From assembly GCF_016907455.1 (NCBI RefSeq), contig NZ_JAFBCB010000001.1, positions 1,984,001 through 2,048,000 of the forward strand: a stretch of 64,000 nucleotides of DNA, read 5' to 3'. Below, piece by piece: positions 49,666 to 63,536 of the stretch. The position numbers were made by a program, and so were the translations under genes. How positions within the stretch are numbered: the stretch's first letter is position 1; every line of letters starts with the position of its first letter. Below the pieces are notes generated by a model. It ran no database searches, had not been told where the DNA came from, and saw only the letters and a list, made by a program, of their open reading frames with translations. Origin of the DNA: Brachybacterium muris (GTDB lineage: Bacteria; Actinomycetota; Actinomycetes; Actinomycetales; Dermabacteraceae).

Positions 49666-50106
49666 TCAGTCGGTGTCGCCCGCCACCATGCCGGTGGGCG
49701 CCGCCTCCAACCAGGAGTTGAGAGCGGCTCCCGCGGAGAGGTCCACGATCGCCTGGATCTCCTGACCGTCCCGCAGGTGGAACACCACCAGGCAGGAGTC
49801 CTCGTCCCCGGGGACCTGGGCGGGCAGGCGCTCACGGTCCATCTCGGCGATGTCCCGGCGGTGGATCACCGCTGACGGTGACAGGCGCATCGAGAATGCC
49901 CGGAACCAGCGGACCCGGTCGGTGCCGAACCTCATCAGGCCCCGCTGCCAGCTCTCGGGCCCGGTCAGGCCCCGGCGACGCAGCGTGCAGTCGAAGGCAC
50001 CGCGCTGGCGGGAGACGAACAGCTGCCGGCCGATCACGGCCACCGCCAGCACGACGAAGAGCACCCCGATCCCCACCAGGAGGACCGGGATGCTCAGATC
50101 GTTCAT
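49666..50106 (-). CDS. DUF2550 membrane protein downstream of atpC
   Basis: The 146-residue protein has an N-terminal TM helix (about 7-28) and a soluble DUF2550 domain with RRRGLTGPESWQRGLMRFG and FRAFSMRLSPSAV. The gene is conserved next to the ATP synthase operon in actinobacteria (related to Rv1312), 16 bp after atpC here, but its role is not known. Confidence 0.85.
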   Translation of the reverse strand: MNDLSIPVLLVGIGVLFVVLAVAVIGRQLFVSRQRGAFDCTLRRRGLTGPESWQRGLMRFGTDRVRWFRAFSMRLSPSAVIHRRDIAEMDRERLPAQVPGDEDSCLVVFHLRDGQEIQAIVDLSAGAALNSWLEAAPTGMVAGDTD

Positions 50107-50122
50107 GGATGCGCGCGTGGGC

Positions 50123-52844
<2,722 letters not shown>

Positions 52845-52917
52845 GTCTCTCCTCGTGCGCCGTGGATGCGTCCTGGCCGGTTTGCCGCCCGTCCGATGGA
52901 CGGGCGGCTGCTGCAGA

Positions 52918-54546
52918 TCAGCCCCGGACGATCTTCTCCTGCTCGATGTCATCGGCGGACATGCGTCCGCTCTCGTCGTTGCGCTCGAGGCGGTCCTCGC
53001 TCTTGCCGGCCAGGTATTCGCGCTTGACGTCCTCGAGGATGCGGGCCAGCTCCTCCTCCGTGTCCTTCTCGAACTTGGAGGATTCACGGATGGTGGACAG
53101 CACCGAGCCGTTGTGGCGCAGGTGCTCCAGCAGCTGTGCCTCGAAGTCGCGCACGTCCTCGACCTCGATGTCGTCGAACTTGCCGGTGGTGCCTGCCCAG
53201 ATCGAGACCACCTGCTCCTCGACCGGGAACGGCGAGTACTGGGACTGCTTCAGCAGCTCCATCAGGCGTGCGCCACGGCCCAGCTGCTGCTTGGAGGCAG
53301 CGTCCAGGTCGGAGGCGAACATGGCGAAGGACTCCAGGTCGCGGTACTGCGCCAGGGAGATCTTCAGGGTGCCCGAGACGGACTTCATCGCCTTGATCTG
53401 CGCCGAGCCGCCCACGCGGGACACCGAGATGCCCACGTCGACCGCCGGACGCTGGTTGGCGTTGAACAGGTCCGACTGCAGGAAGCACTGGCCGTCGGTG
53501 ATCGAGATGACGTTGGTGGGGATGTACGCCGAGACGTCGTTGGCCTTGGTCTCGATGATCGGCAGACCGGTCATCGAACCGCCGCCCATCTCGTCCGAGA
53601 GCTTCGCGCAGCGCTCCAGCAGGCGGGAGTGCAGGTAGAAGACGTCACCGGGGTACGCCTCACGGCCCGGGGGACGACGCAGCAGCAGGGACACGGCGCG
53701 GTAGGCCTCGGCCTGCTTGGAGAGGTCGTCGAAGATGATCAGGACGTGCTTGCCCTCGTACATCCAGTGCTGACCGATGGCCGAACCGGTGTAGGGGGCG
53801 ATGTACTTGAAGCCGGCCGGGTCCGAGGCGGGGGCCGCCACGATGGTCGTGTACTCCAGGGCGCCGTTCTCCTCGAGGGTGGCGCGCACCGAGGCGATGG
53901 TGGAGCCCTTCTGACCCACGGCCACGTAGATGCAGCGCACCTGCTTGGATGGGTCGCCGGACTCCCAGTTGGCCTTCTGGTTCAGGATGGTGTCGATCGC
54001 GATGGCGGTCTTGCCGGTCTGGCGGTCACCGATGATCAGCTGGCGCTGACCACGGCCGATCGGGGTCATCGCGTCGATGGCCTTCAGGCCCGTCTGCATG
54101 GGCTCCTTGACGGCCTTGCGCTGCATGACCGTGGGGGCCTGCAGCTCGAGGGCGCGACGGTCCACGGTGTCGATGTCGCCGAGACCGTCAATGGGGTTGC
54201 CGACGGGGTCGACGACGCGGCCCAGGTAGCCCTCGCCCACGGGGACGGAGAGCACCTCGCCGGTGCGGCGGACCTCCTGGCCCTCCTCGATCCCGGTGAA
54301 CTCACCGAGGACCACCACGCCGACCTCGCGCAGGTCGAGGTTCAGGGCCAGGCCCAGGGTGCCGTCCTCGAAGCGCACCAGCTCGTTGGCCATGACGTCG
54401 GGCAGGCCCTCGACGCGCGCGATGCCATCGGCGGCCTCGGTGACGCGGCCGATCTCCTCGCGCTCGGTGGCGCCGGCCTGGTAGGTGGACACCGCGGTGT
54501 CCAGGGCGTTCCGGATCTCCTCCGGGCTGATCGTGAGCTCGGCCAT
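52918..54546 (-). CDS. atpA: ATP synthase F1 alpha subunit
   Basis: The 542-residue subunit has the P-loop GDRQTGKT, the beta barrel at the start ([13 protein letters not shown]) and the family signature [14 protein letters not shown]. It is about 30 residues longer than the norm because of an acidic C-terminal tail. It is in the order atpH-A-G-D-C. Confidence 0.95.
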   Translation of the reverse strand: MAELTISPEEIRNALDTAVSTYQAGATEREEIGRVTEAADGIARVEGLPDVMANELVRFEDGTLGLALNLDLREVGVVVLGEFTGIEEGQEVRRTGEVLSVPVGEGYLGRVVDPVGNPIDGLGDIDTVDRRALELQAPTVMQRKAVKEPMQTGLKAIDAMTPIGRGQRQLIIGDRQTGKTAIAIDTILNQKANWESGDPSKQVRCIYVAVGQKGSTIASVRATLEENGALEYTTIVAAPASDPAGFKYIAPYTGSAIGQHWMYEGKHVLIIFDDLSKQAEAYRAVSLLLRRPPGREAYPGDVFYLHSRLLERCAKLSDEMGGGSMTGLPIIETKANDVSAYIPTNVISITDGQCFLQSDLFNANQRPAVDVGISVSRVGGSAQIKAMKSVSGTLKISLAQYRDLESFAMFASDLDAASKQQLGRGARLMELLKQSQYSPFPVEEQVVSIWAGTTGKFDDIEVEDVRDFEAQLLEHLRHNGSVLSTIRESSKFEKDTEEELARILEDVKREYLAGKSEDRLERNDESGRMSADDIEQEKIVRG

Positions 54547-54647
54547 CGCTGTGCTTCGCTTCCTCTCGGTCTCCCCGCGGACGGGGGATGTACTGGTGAT
54601 GCTGCGACGCGGGGGCGTCTGGGCAGGGTCTGGACGTCAGGTCGTGG

Positions 54648-55466
54648 TCATGAGGACACCAGCTGCTGCTTGGCCCGGGCGAGCCGGGCCAGCACCGTGG
54701 CGTCGTAGAGGTCGTTGCCGACCTGGATCCGCAGACCACCCACGACCTCGGGGTCGACCTGGACGTTCATGTGGATCTCCCGGCCGTAGATGCCGGTGAG
54801 GATCGCGCCGAGTCGGGCCTGCTGGGGCTCGCTCAGCTCGATCGCGCTGGACACGCTGGCGAAACTGCGGCGGCGACGATCCAAGGCGAACCGGGCCAGC
54901 TCGGAGATGCGCCGGGCGGGTTTGGTGTCGCTGCGGCGGGTCACTGCACGGGTCACGAGCTGGAGCGTGAGGCGGTGCACCCGACCCGCCAGGACCGACC
55001 GCATGATCCGCTCACGCTGCTCCGGGCTCTCCCGGGCATCGTCCAGCGCCGCGTGCAGATCGCCGTTGCGGTCGATCATCCGCGACACCTGGAACATCTC
55101 GTCCTCCACCAGGCCCAGGACGCCCTCGCGCTCCGCCTGCCCGAGCAGCACGGAGACCCCCGCGAGCTCGAGGGCGTCGAGGATGTCCTCCTGCTCGGAC
55201 CAGCGTCGGCGCACGACCTCGTGGGTGACCTCGAGGGCCTGCGGGCTGACCTTGTCCGCGAACAGGGTGGTGACGACGGACTGCTTGACCTCGGCCGGGC
55301 GGCCCGCGTCGGAGAGCAGTCGCACCAGCTGGTTGCTGGAGTCGATGGCGTCGGCCACCGAGAACAGCTGCTCGGCACCGGACTCCAACGAGTCCGTCGG
55401 CACCGCCTGGGCGGAGTCGACGAGTCGGAGCACCTCACCGAGGGAGGTGGAGGAAGTTCCTCGCAT
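54648..55466 (-). CDS. atpH: ATP synthase F1 delta subunit
   Basis: The 272-residue subunit links F1 to the b stalk. It is longer than the usual about 180 residues because of an N-terminal extension, normal for actinobacteria. The C-terminal end MNVQVDPEVVGGLRIQVGN is diagnostic. The ATG at 55466 has AAGGACC upstream; a GTG three bases earlier is in frame. It lies 9 bp after atpF. Confidence 0.92.
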   Translation of the reverse strand: MRGTSSTSLGEVLRLVDSAQAVPTDSLESGAEQLFSVADAIDSSNQLVRLLSDAGRPAEVKQSVVTTLFADKVSPQALEVTHEVVRRRWSEQEDILDALELAGVSVLLGQAEREGVLGLVEDEMFQVSRMIDRNGDLHAALDDARESPEQRERIMRSVLAGRVHRLTLQLVTRAVTRRSDTKPARRISELARFALDRRRRSFASVSSAIELSEPQQARLGAILTGIYGREIHMNVQVDPEVVGGLRIQVGNDLYDATVLARLARAKQQLVSS

Positions 55467-55475
55467 CACTGGTCC

Positions 55476-57333
<1,858 letters not shown>

Positions 57334-57381
57334 TCAGGCCCGTGAACAGCGGCTTGGCACCTATGGGAGCATAACAGAGCA

Positions 57382-57927
57382 TCACTGGTCCTTCGTGCCC
57401 GTGTCAGCCCCTCGGACGGGGGTCACATCCAGGGGCTGGCGCACCTTGGCCAGCAGGATCATCTCGCTCGCGATCGCGCACAGCGCTCCCACCAGCAGGG
57501 CGATCCCGATCCACAGCATGGAGACCTGTTCGACGCCGCGCAGGACGAGCAGCGTCACGACCACGACCACCATCTTCCCGCCCCACGATGCGAGAACCGT
57601 CACGGCCATGGAAGCGGCCCCCAGCCGGGGTGCCAGGTAGGCGGTGACCACGGTGGGGACGACGACGACGAGCGTGAGCACGGTGCCCACCAGCGTGCCC
57701 AGCACGGCTGGGGTGTCGTAGGCCATCGCGGCCACTGCGATCACCACGACGTCCAGCACCACCCCCACGATGAGAGCGACCACGGTGGCGCGAAGCATCC
57801 CCCGGTCACCGGCGGTGCGTCCGGTTCCTGTGCGGGTGGTGGAGCCGCTGGGTGCAGCGGCCGTCCCCCCGGGGGGGACCTGCGCCTGCGCGGCGGTCTC
57901 GACGCTGGGCTCAGAGGGCGTGGACAT
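57382..57927 (-). CDS. atpI: AtpI-like membrane protein of the ATP synthase operon
   Basis: The 181-residue protein has a disordered N-terminus of about 45 residues and four TM helices. It sits before atpB, as does AtpI, a helper for c-ring assembly. It overlaps the wecA gene by 17 bp. No polar catalytic motif is present. About 255 bp separate it from the GTG of atpB, of which up to 66 bp may belong to atpB. Confidence 0.75.
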   Translation of the reverse strand: MSTPSEPSVETAAQAQVPPGGTAAAPSGSTTRTGTGRTAGDRGMLRATVVALIVGVVLDVVVIAVAAMAYDTPAVLGTLVGTVLTLVVVVPTVVTAYLAPRLGAASMAVTVLASWGGKMVVVVVTLLVLRGVEQVSMLWIGIALLVGALCAIASEMILLAKVRQPLDVTPVRGADTGTKDQ

Positions 57928-59035
57928 CGTGCTCCTTACGCCGGCGGACGCGCCGGAGGTCGAGGGGGTCGAAGGTGAGGACCAGGGCTATCAGCACGCC
58001 CACGATCCAGAAGATGATCACCGAGCGGGTCTGCATCACCAGTGGGAGCAGCATCCCGACCGAGATCACCACCGTCCAGGTGTACATGATCAGCACCGCG
58101 GTGGTCTTGGAGTGCCCAAGGCTCAGCAGGCGGTGGTGCAGATGAGCCTTATCGGCGTGGAACGGGGAGCGGCCCGCACCGATTCGTCGCAGCACCGCGA
58201 GGGCGAAGTCCAGGAAGGGGATCACCATCACGGCGATGGGCAGCAGGATCGGCAGGAACTGTCCGAGCAGGTCTGCCCCGGACAGGCGTGCCGGGTCCAC
58301 CTGCCCGGTGACGGTGATGGTGCTGGCCGCCAGCAGCAGGCCCAGCAGCATCGACCCGGAGTCCCCCATGAAGATCCGGGCCCGGGCCATGTTGTGGGGA
58401 AGGAACCCCACGCAGGCGCCGATCATCACCGCGGTGATGAGTGCGGCAAGGGATGAGTAGTCGGTGGTGGAGGCACTGCGGGTGAGGAGGTAGGCGTACA
58501 GGAAGAAAGCGGTGCCGCCGATCGCCATCACTCCCGCGGCCAGCCCGTCCAGTCCGTCCACGAAGTTCACGGCGTTCATGCTGACGACCACCACCAGCAC
58601 GGTGAGGATCAGCGAGGTGTGCCCGGACAGCAGCGTCACGCCTCCGATGGGCAGGGACACCAGCTGCACCCCCTGCCAGGCCAGCAGCAGCGCTGCCAGC
58701 ACCTGGCCGGCGAGCTTGGTGACCCAGTCCAGGTCCCACTTGTCGTCGGCCGCGCCCAGCAGGCACACCAGGCCGGCGGCGGCCAGGATCCCCCACGGCT
58801 GGGTGGAATCGGTGTACAGGCCCTCCAGGAAGGGCACCTGGCTGGCCAGCAGCAGCGCCACCGCCACCCCGGCGAACATGGCCAGGCCCCCCAGTCGTGG
58901 GGTCACCGAGTCGTGCACGTCCCGGTCTCGCACTGCCGTCATCGCCCCGGCCCGGCGCGCGAGCAGCCGTGCCGCCGGTGTGGTCAGGAAGGAGACGGCC
59001 GCGGCGACCAGGAGCAGGAAGAGATAGATCCTCAC
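57911..59035 (-). CDS. wecA: Polyprenyl-phosphate GlcNAc-1-phosphate transferase (WecA/Rfe, MraY superfamily)
   Basis: The 374-residue membrane enzyme has about 10-11 TM helices and the superfamily loops: GAADDKWDLDW (Asp-rich), NAVNFVDGLDGLAAG (catalytic Asp), and MGDSGSMLLG, with HHRLLSLGHS near the end. It transfers GlcNAc-1-P to decaprenyl or undecaprenyl phosphate, the first step of wall polymer (arabinogalactan or teichoic-acid linkage) synthesis in actinobacteria. Start overlaps the sua5 stop by 4 bp. Confidence 0.9.
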   Translation of the reverse strand: MRIYLFLLLVAAAVSFLTTPAARLLARRAGAMTAVRDRDVHDSVTPRLGGLAMFAGVAVALLLASQVPFLEGLYTDSTQPWGILAAAGLVCLLGAADDKWDLDWVTKLAGQVLAALLLAWQGVQLVSLPIGGVTLLSGHTSLILTVLVVVVSMNAVNFVDGLDGLAAGVMAIGGTAFFLYAYLLTRSASTTDYSSLAALITAVMIGACVGFLPHNMARARIFMGDSGSMLLGLLLAASTITVTGQVDPARLSGADLLGQFLPILLPIAVMVIPFLDFALAVLRRIGAGRSPFHADKAHLHHRLLSLGHSKTTAVLIMYTWTVVISVGMLLPLVMQTRSVIIFWIVGVLIALVLTFDPLDLRRVRRRKEHDVHAL

Positions 59036-60033
59036 CCGGGGGTGTTCCGGGTCGGACCGGCGCCGGGCTCAGCGTCCTCACCGGGGAGGGTGCCGCCGGC
59101 GTCCAGCGGGGTGCTGTCCGGGGCATTGTCCCCGGAGGAGATGTCCCTCAGGTCCGGTTCGGAGGGCAGGTCGATGGCGGCATCCCGAGCGGGTGCGCTC
59201 GCCTGATCGGTGGCCGGTGGCTCCGCGTTCGAGGGCTCTGCCGCCGGTCCTTCGGGCGCGGTCTCCCTGATGTCGGTGTAGCTGTACTGGTAGCTGCCGT
59301 CGGCATCGGCGGGGCCGTCCTCGGCCTCTGCGCCGTCCCCGGCATCGGGGCCGTCGTCCGGTTCCGTCCCGTGGTCGGACGGCTCGGGCTCGGGGGCGGT
59401 GAAGATGTCGCCCAGGGCCTCCACGATCTGCTCCCGGGTCAGGGCACCCTCGCGCACGATCTCCGGGGGTTCGACAGTGGTGTCGATGATGGTGGAGCTG
59501 GTGCCGATGCGAGCGGTCCCACCATCGAGGTACACCTCCGCCGCGTCACCCAGCTGGGTCGCGGCGTCCAGCACGGTGAGGGCGGCGGGCTTGCCGTGAC
59601 GGTTCGCGCTGGAGACGGCCATCGGGCCGGTGCGGCGCAGCAGGTCCAGGGCCACCTCGTCGTCGGGCATGCGCAGGGCGACGGTGCCGCGGGTCTCGCC
59701 CAGGTCCCAGGTGAGGGAGGGCTGGGCGGTGAGGATCAGGGTGAGAGGCCCGGGCCAGAACTCCTCTGCCAGGCGTTCGGCGTAGTCGGGCACGTCCACC
59801 GCGAGGGCCAGCAGCACGGAGGGGTCCCCCACCAGCACCGGCGGCGGGGTGTCGCGGCCGCGTCCCTTGGCGTCCAGCAGGGCGTCGACGGCCTCGGCGG
59901 AGAAGGCGTCCGCACCGATGCCGTACACGGTGTCGGTGGGCAGGACGATCAGTCGTCCCTCACGCACCGCCTCGACGGCGGTCTGGAGGGCGTCCTCGCG
60001 GGACTCGGGGTTCTGGGTGTCATGCACGCTCAC
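59032..60033 (-). CDS. tsaC: L-threonylcarbamoyladenylate synthase (Sua5/TsaC family) with acidic C-terminal extension
   Basis: The 333-residue protein makes threonylcarbamoyl-AMP for the t6A37 modification of tRNAs reading ANN codons. The core (about 10-215) shows LPTDTVYGIGADA, FWPGPLTLIL and the SSANRHGKPA nucleotide site. After about residue 225 comes a low-complexity tail of about 110 residues rich in Glu, Asp, Pro and Gly, not the Sua5-type C-terminal domain. It overlaps prmC and wecA by 4 bp each, in a conserved order. Confidence 0.9.
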   Translation of the reverse strand: MSVHDTQNPESREDALQTAVEAVREGRLIVLPTDTVYGIGADAFSAEAVDALLDAKGRGRDTPPPVLVGDPSVLLALAVDVPDYAERLAEEFWPGPLTLILTAQPSLTWDLGETRGTVALRMPDDEVALDLLRRTGPMAVSSANRHGKPAALTVLDAATQLGDAAEVYLDGGTARIGTSSTIIDTTVEPPEIVREGALTREQIVEALGDIFTAPEPEPSDHGTEPDDGPDAGDGAEAEDGPADADGSYQYSYTDIRETAPEGPAAEPSNAEPPATDQASAPARDAAIDLPSEPDLRDISSGDNAPDSTPLDAGGTLPGEDAEPGAGPTRNTPG

Positions 60034-60938
60034 CGGGTCAGTCTCTCACTTCCGTGGCTGATCGGGTCCTGGCCGCCCTCGTCATCGCTGCGCCGTGCGA
60101 GCAGGAAGCGGTCGCGCCCGGTCAGGTCCGGGCAGGTGGCCACGTCCTCGAACCCCCCGATGTGCTGGGCGAGCTCACGGGTGGCTGGGCCCTGCACGTC
60201 GGCGTGCTCCATGATCAGCAGGCCTCCGGTTCGCAGCTTCCTCCGAGCGTGCTCGATGACGGCGCGGGGCAGGTCCAGCCCGTCCTCGCCGCCGCCGTAC
60301 AGTGCACGGGGCGGATCGTGGCGCAGCACCTCGAGGTCCTGCGGCACGGCATCGGCCGGGACGTACGGCGGGTTGGACACGATCGCGTCGAGCACCGGCA
60401 CTCCCGCCAGGGCATCGTGATCGGCGAGATCGGCCTGGCGCACCTCGACCCGATCTGCCCAGGGGGCGGTGTTCAGCCGTGCCAGGTCCGCGGCGGCCTC
60501 GTCGATCTCGACAGCGAGCACCGTGGTGCCCGGGATCTCGTCGAGCAGGGCCGCGGCCAGGGCCCCGCTGCCGGTGCACAGGTCCGCCACCCGGGCAAGG
60601 GGACCGCGGTGGTGCTGCCGCAGCAGGTCCACGACCAGTTCGGTCTCCGGCCGCGGGATGAACACCCCGGGCCTGACCGTGATCCGAAGGCGGCGGAAGG
60701 CGGCGTGGCCCTCGATCAGCTGCAGGGGCTCGCGGGCCTCGCGCCGCGCCGCCAGCATCTCGAGGCGGGACTCGAAGTCCGTAGGCAGGTGGTCCAGCAG
60801 CACGAGGGGACGCTCGGTCCCGGCGGCAAGGGCGATCAGTGCCCGGGCATCGACGCTCGGGGAAGGAACCCCCGCGGCACCGAGTCGCTCGGAGGTGGTG
60901 GCAAGAGCCTGGCGCAGCCGGTCGCGGACCTCGCTCAT
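60030..60938 (-). CDS. prmC: Peptide chain release factor N5-glutamine methyltransferase
   Basis: The 302-residue SAM-dependent enzyme methylates the GGQ glutamine of release factors. It has the N-terminal helical domain, the SAM loop [13 protein letters not shown] and the NPPYVP catalytic motif. It overlaps prfA, which encodes its substrate, by 4 bp. Confidence 0.94.
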   Translation of the reverse strand: MSEVRDRLRQALATTSERLGAAGVPSPSVDARALIALAAGTERPLVLLDHLPTDFESRLEMLAARREAREPLQLIEGHAAFRRLRITVRPGVFIPRPETELVVDLLRQHHRGPLARVADLCTGSGALAAALLDEIPGTTVLAVEIDEAAADLARLNTAPWADRVEVRQADLADHDALAGVPVLDAIVSNPPYVPADAVPQDLEVLRHDPPRALYGGGEDGLDLPRAVIEHARRKLRTGGLLIMEHADVQGPATRELAQHIGGFEDVATCPDLTGRDRFLLARRSDDEGGQDPISHGSERLTR

Positions 60939-62050
60939 GCGCCGGTGCCCTGCGCCTGGTCCAGACGGGCCTCGCGCTCGGCTGCGCGGGAGGAGGCGAT
61001 CAGGTCCTCGAGGTCACCGGCCAGGACGTGCTGGAGGTTGCCTGCCTTGTACCCGGTGCGGTGGTCGGCCACACGCGATTCGGGGAAGTTGTAGGTGCGG
61101 ATGCGTTCGGATCGGTCCACGGTGCGCACCTGGGAGCGGCGTGCACTGGCCGCTTCGGCGTCCTGGGCGGCGCGGTGCTCGTCCAGCAGCCGGGTGCGCA
61201 GGATCCGCATGGCCTGTTCCCTGTTCTGCAGCTGGCTCTTCTCGTCCTGGCAGGACACCACGATCCCGCTGGGGAGGTGGGTGATGCGCACGGCCGAATC
61301 CGTGGTGTTGACGCTCTGCCCGCCGGGACCCGATGAGCGGAACACGTCGATGCGCAGATTGGCGGGGGCCATCGCCTCGGCCAGCAGTTCGCTCTCGTCG
61401 GTCTCGTCGGCCTCGGGCAGCACCAGGACGCCCACGGCGGAGGTGTGGATCCGGCCGGCGGACTCGGTGACCGGGACCCGCTGCACACGGTGCACCCCGG
61501 CCTCGTGCTTGAGGTGGGCGTACACGCCGTCGGCCGGAGTGGCTGCGGCACGGGAGGCAATCGAGACGGTGACGTCCTTCAGCCCGCCGAGTTCGGTGGG
61601 TGAGGAGCTCAGCAGCTCGAAGCGCCACCCTCGGTTCTCCGCGAAGGATCGGTACATGCGCAGCATCTCGGCGGCGAAGAGCGCGGACTCCTCTCCCCCG
61701 GCACCGGCCTTGATCTCCAGGATCACGTCGCGGGCATCGTCGGGGTCGCGGGGTGCCAGCAGGTCCTCGAGGTGCTCGCGCTGGGCAGCCAGCTGCGCGC
61801 TGATCTGCTCGGCCTCCGCGGCGAGCTCCGGGTCCTCGGCTCCGAGCTCCCGGGCTGCGTCGAGATCCTCCTGGGATGAGGCGACGGCGGCGGCGGCGCG
61901 CAGCACGGCCTCCACCTCGGCCCAGCGCCGCGCCACCCGGCGTGCCCGGGCGGCGTCGTCGTGCAGGGTGGGATCGGCCATCTGCTCCTGCAGCTGGGCG
62001 TGCTCCGCCCGCAGCGGCGCCAGGCGATCGGTTCCCTGCTGGTTCAACAT
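60935..62050 (-). CDS. prfA: Peptide chain release factor 1
   Basis: The 371-residue factor ends translation at UAA and UAG. It has the GGQ loop ([15 protein letters not shown]) that enters the peptidyl-transferase centre and the coiled N-terminal domain. The start is not sure: the ATG at 62050 follows a GGGGGAGGG almost without space, and the open frame goes back to a GTG at 62083. It lies after rpmE, with a terminator between. Confidence 0.94.
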   Translation of the reverse strand: MLNQQGTDRLAPLRAEHAQLQEQMADPTLHDDAARARRVARRWAEVEAVLRAAAAVASSQEDLDAARELGAEDPELAAEAEQISAQLAAQREHLEDLLAPRDPDDARDVILEIKAGAGGEESALFAAEMLRMYRSFAENRGWRFELLSSSPTELGGLKDVTVSIASRAAATPADGVYAHLKHEAGVHRVQRVPVTESAGRIHTSAVGVLVLPEADETDESELLAEAMAPANLRIDVFRSSGPGGQSVNTTDSAVRITHLPSGIVVSCQDEKSQLQNREQAMRILRTRLLDEHRAAQDAEAASARRSQVRTVDRSERIRTYNFPESRVADHRTGYKAGNLQHVLAGDLEDLIASSRAAEREARLDQAQGTGA

Positions 62051-62097
62051 CCCTCCCCCGGGGTGCTCGAGCGGTGCGTGCACCCCTCACATACGAG

Positions 62098-62133
62098 GAC
62101 GCCGGCACGCACCCTGGGGCGCGCGCCGGCGTC
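62098..62133 (-). terminator. Hairpin terminator between rpmE and prfA
   Basis: A 9-bp stem (GACGCCGGC/GCCGGCGTC) with further GC pairs inside starts 11 bp after the rpmE stop on the minus strand. It may partly separate rpmE from the prfA-to-atp block. Confidence 0.6.
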
Positions 62134-62144
62134 GACGAGAGGTG

Positions 62145-62357
62145 TCAGGCCTTCTTCTTGCCGTAGCGGGCCTGGAAGCGGGCGACGCGGCCGCCGGTGT
62201 CCAGGATCTTCTGCTTACCGGTGTAGAACGGGTGGCACGCGGAGCAGACCTCGGTGCTGATCGCACCGTCGGTCTTGGTGCTGCGGGTGGTGAACGTGTT
62301 GCCGCAGGTGCAGGTGACCTGGGTGACGACGTACTCGGGGTGGATCTCGGCCTTCAT
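62145..62357 (-). CDS. rpmE: 50S ribosomal protein L31 (zinc-binding type)
   Basis: The 70-residue protein has the four-Cys zinc site of the C+ L31 type (CTCGNTF and [10 protein letters not shown]). It should bridge the two ribosomal subunits. GGAG lies 9-12 nt before the ATG. In related genomes rho is usually upstream; here a LacI-type gene is. Confidence 0.95.
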   Translation of the reverse strand: MKAEIHPEYVVTQVTCTCGNTFTTRSTKTDGAISTEVCSACHPFYTGKQKILDTGGRVARFQARYGKKKA

Positions 62358-62513
62358 CGCTTCTCTCCTTCTCGGGTCGCTGGGTCGGCACCCGGCGGGC
62401 GCCGTGAACCAGAACCGACGCACCAGTGTGCCACGTCGTGGGCCGAAGGGACAGGGCAGCGCAGTGCGGCGTTCGCCATACTCGTGGCCCACCTCCGTGG
62501 CCCGCCGCGCAGC

Positions 62514-63536
62514 TCAGGCGGAGTCGCGCACCAGGAGCCGGTACGGGACCGTGCGCAGCGCCTGCTCCCCGTGCAGCGGCACGGCGCCCTCGAGCATCCC
62601 GGCCACCAGCGCCACCGTCTGCTCGGCGATCTCCGCTATGTCGATGGCCAGGGTGGTCAGCTCCGGTGTGACAAGTCCGGAGATCGCCAGTCCGTCGACC
62701 CCGACCACCCTCACCCTGCCGGGCACATCCACCCCCAGGGAGCGCAGGCCGTGCAGCAGGCGCACCGCTAGTTCGTCGTTGAAGGCGATCAGGGCGTCGG
62801 CGCCGTCGGCCAGGACGGCTTCGAGCACGTCGCGGTGACCGTCCCTGGCATCGACCGCCACCACGGGCGCGGCCGCTGCGCCGCGGATGCGGTCCAGTGC
62901 CGCGACGAGGCCCTGGGCGCGGATGCTGGGGCCGGCGGCCCCGGCCATGGCGAGGTCGAGCACCATGGGGCGGCGGACGCCGGAGACCTCGAGGTGCCGG
63001 GCCAGATCATCCATGGCGGCCGCTGCCCCGAACTGCACCACCCCTGCCGACTCCGCCTGGCGCGCACTGCCGTCCAGGTGCACCACCGGCATGCCGATCG
63101 CTCCGCGGATGTCGTCGATGTCCACGCCGTAGCCGACAATCGCATCGACCCTTCTGGACAGCTCCACCGCGACCCGCTCGGGTTCGGGAGCGTGATCGAT
63201 CTCGGCCAGCACCACGTTCCAGCCGTGCGGGGCGCTGCTGCGCACCAAGGCCGCTCCGAGCTCGGCGAAGAAGGAGTTGGACAGGTCCTTGATCACCACA
63301 CCGAGCGTGGTGGGCCCCTGCTCGACGAGCCCCCGGCCGAACCGGGAAGGACGGTAGTTCAGCTCCTGGGCGGCGCGCAGTACCCGCTCCCGGGTGGCGG
63401 CACTGATCCCGGGCATGTCGTTGACCGCCCGGGTGACGGTCTGCCGGGACACCCCGGCACGGGCGGCCACGTCGATGATCGTGGCCCGCCGGGCCGAGGT
63501 GCCCCGGGGCGGGGTGCTCGATGGCGGGGAGCTCAT
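62514..63536 (-). CDS. LacI-family transcriptional regulator
   Basis: The 340-residue repressor has the N-terminal helix-turn-helix TIIDVAARAGVSRQTVTRAV and a sugar-binding-type core. It begins at the ATG at 63536, which overlaps the stop of the aldo/keto reductase (ATGA), so the reductase is probably its target or metabolic partner. The ligand is unknown. The 156-bp gap to rpmE has no clear terminator. Confidence 0.87.
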   Translation of the reverse strand: MSSPPSSTPPRGTSARRATIIDVAARAGVSRQTVTRAVNDMPGISAATRERVLRAAQELNYRPSRFGRGLVEQGPTTLGVVIKDLSNSFFAELGAALVRSSAPHGWNVVLAEIDHAPEPERVAVELSRRVDAIVGYGVDIDDIRGAIGMPVVHLDGSARQAESAGVVQFGAAAAMDDLARHLEVSGVRRPMVLDLAMAGAAGPSIRAQGLVAALDRIRGAAAAPVVAVDARDGHRDVLEAVLADGADALIAFNDELAVRLLHGLRSLGVDVPGRVRVVGVDGLAISGLVTPELTTLAIDIAEIAEQTVALVAGMLEGAVPLHGEQALRTVPYRLLVRDSA

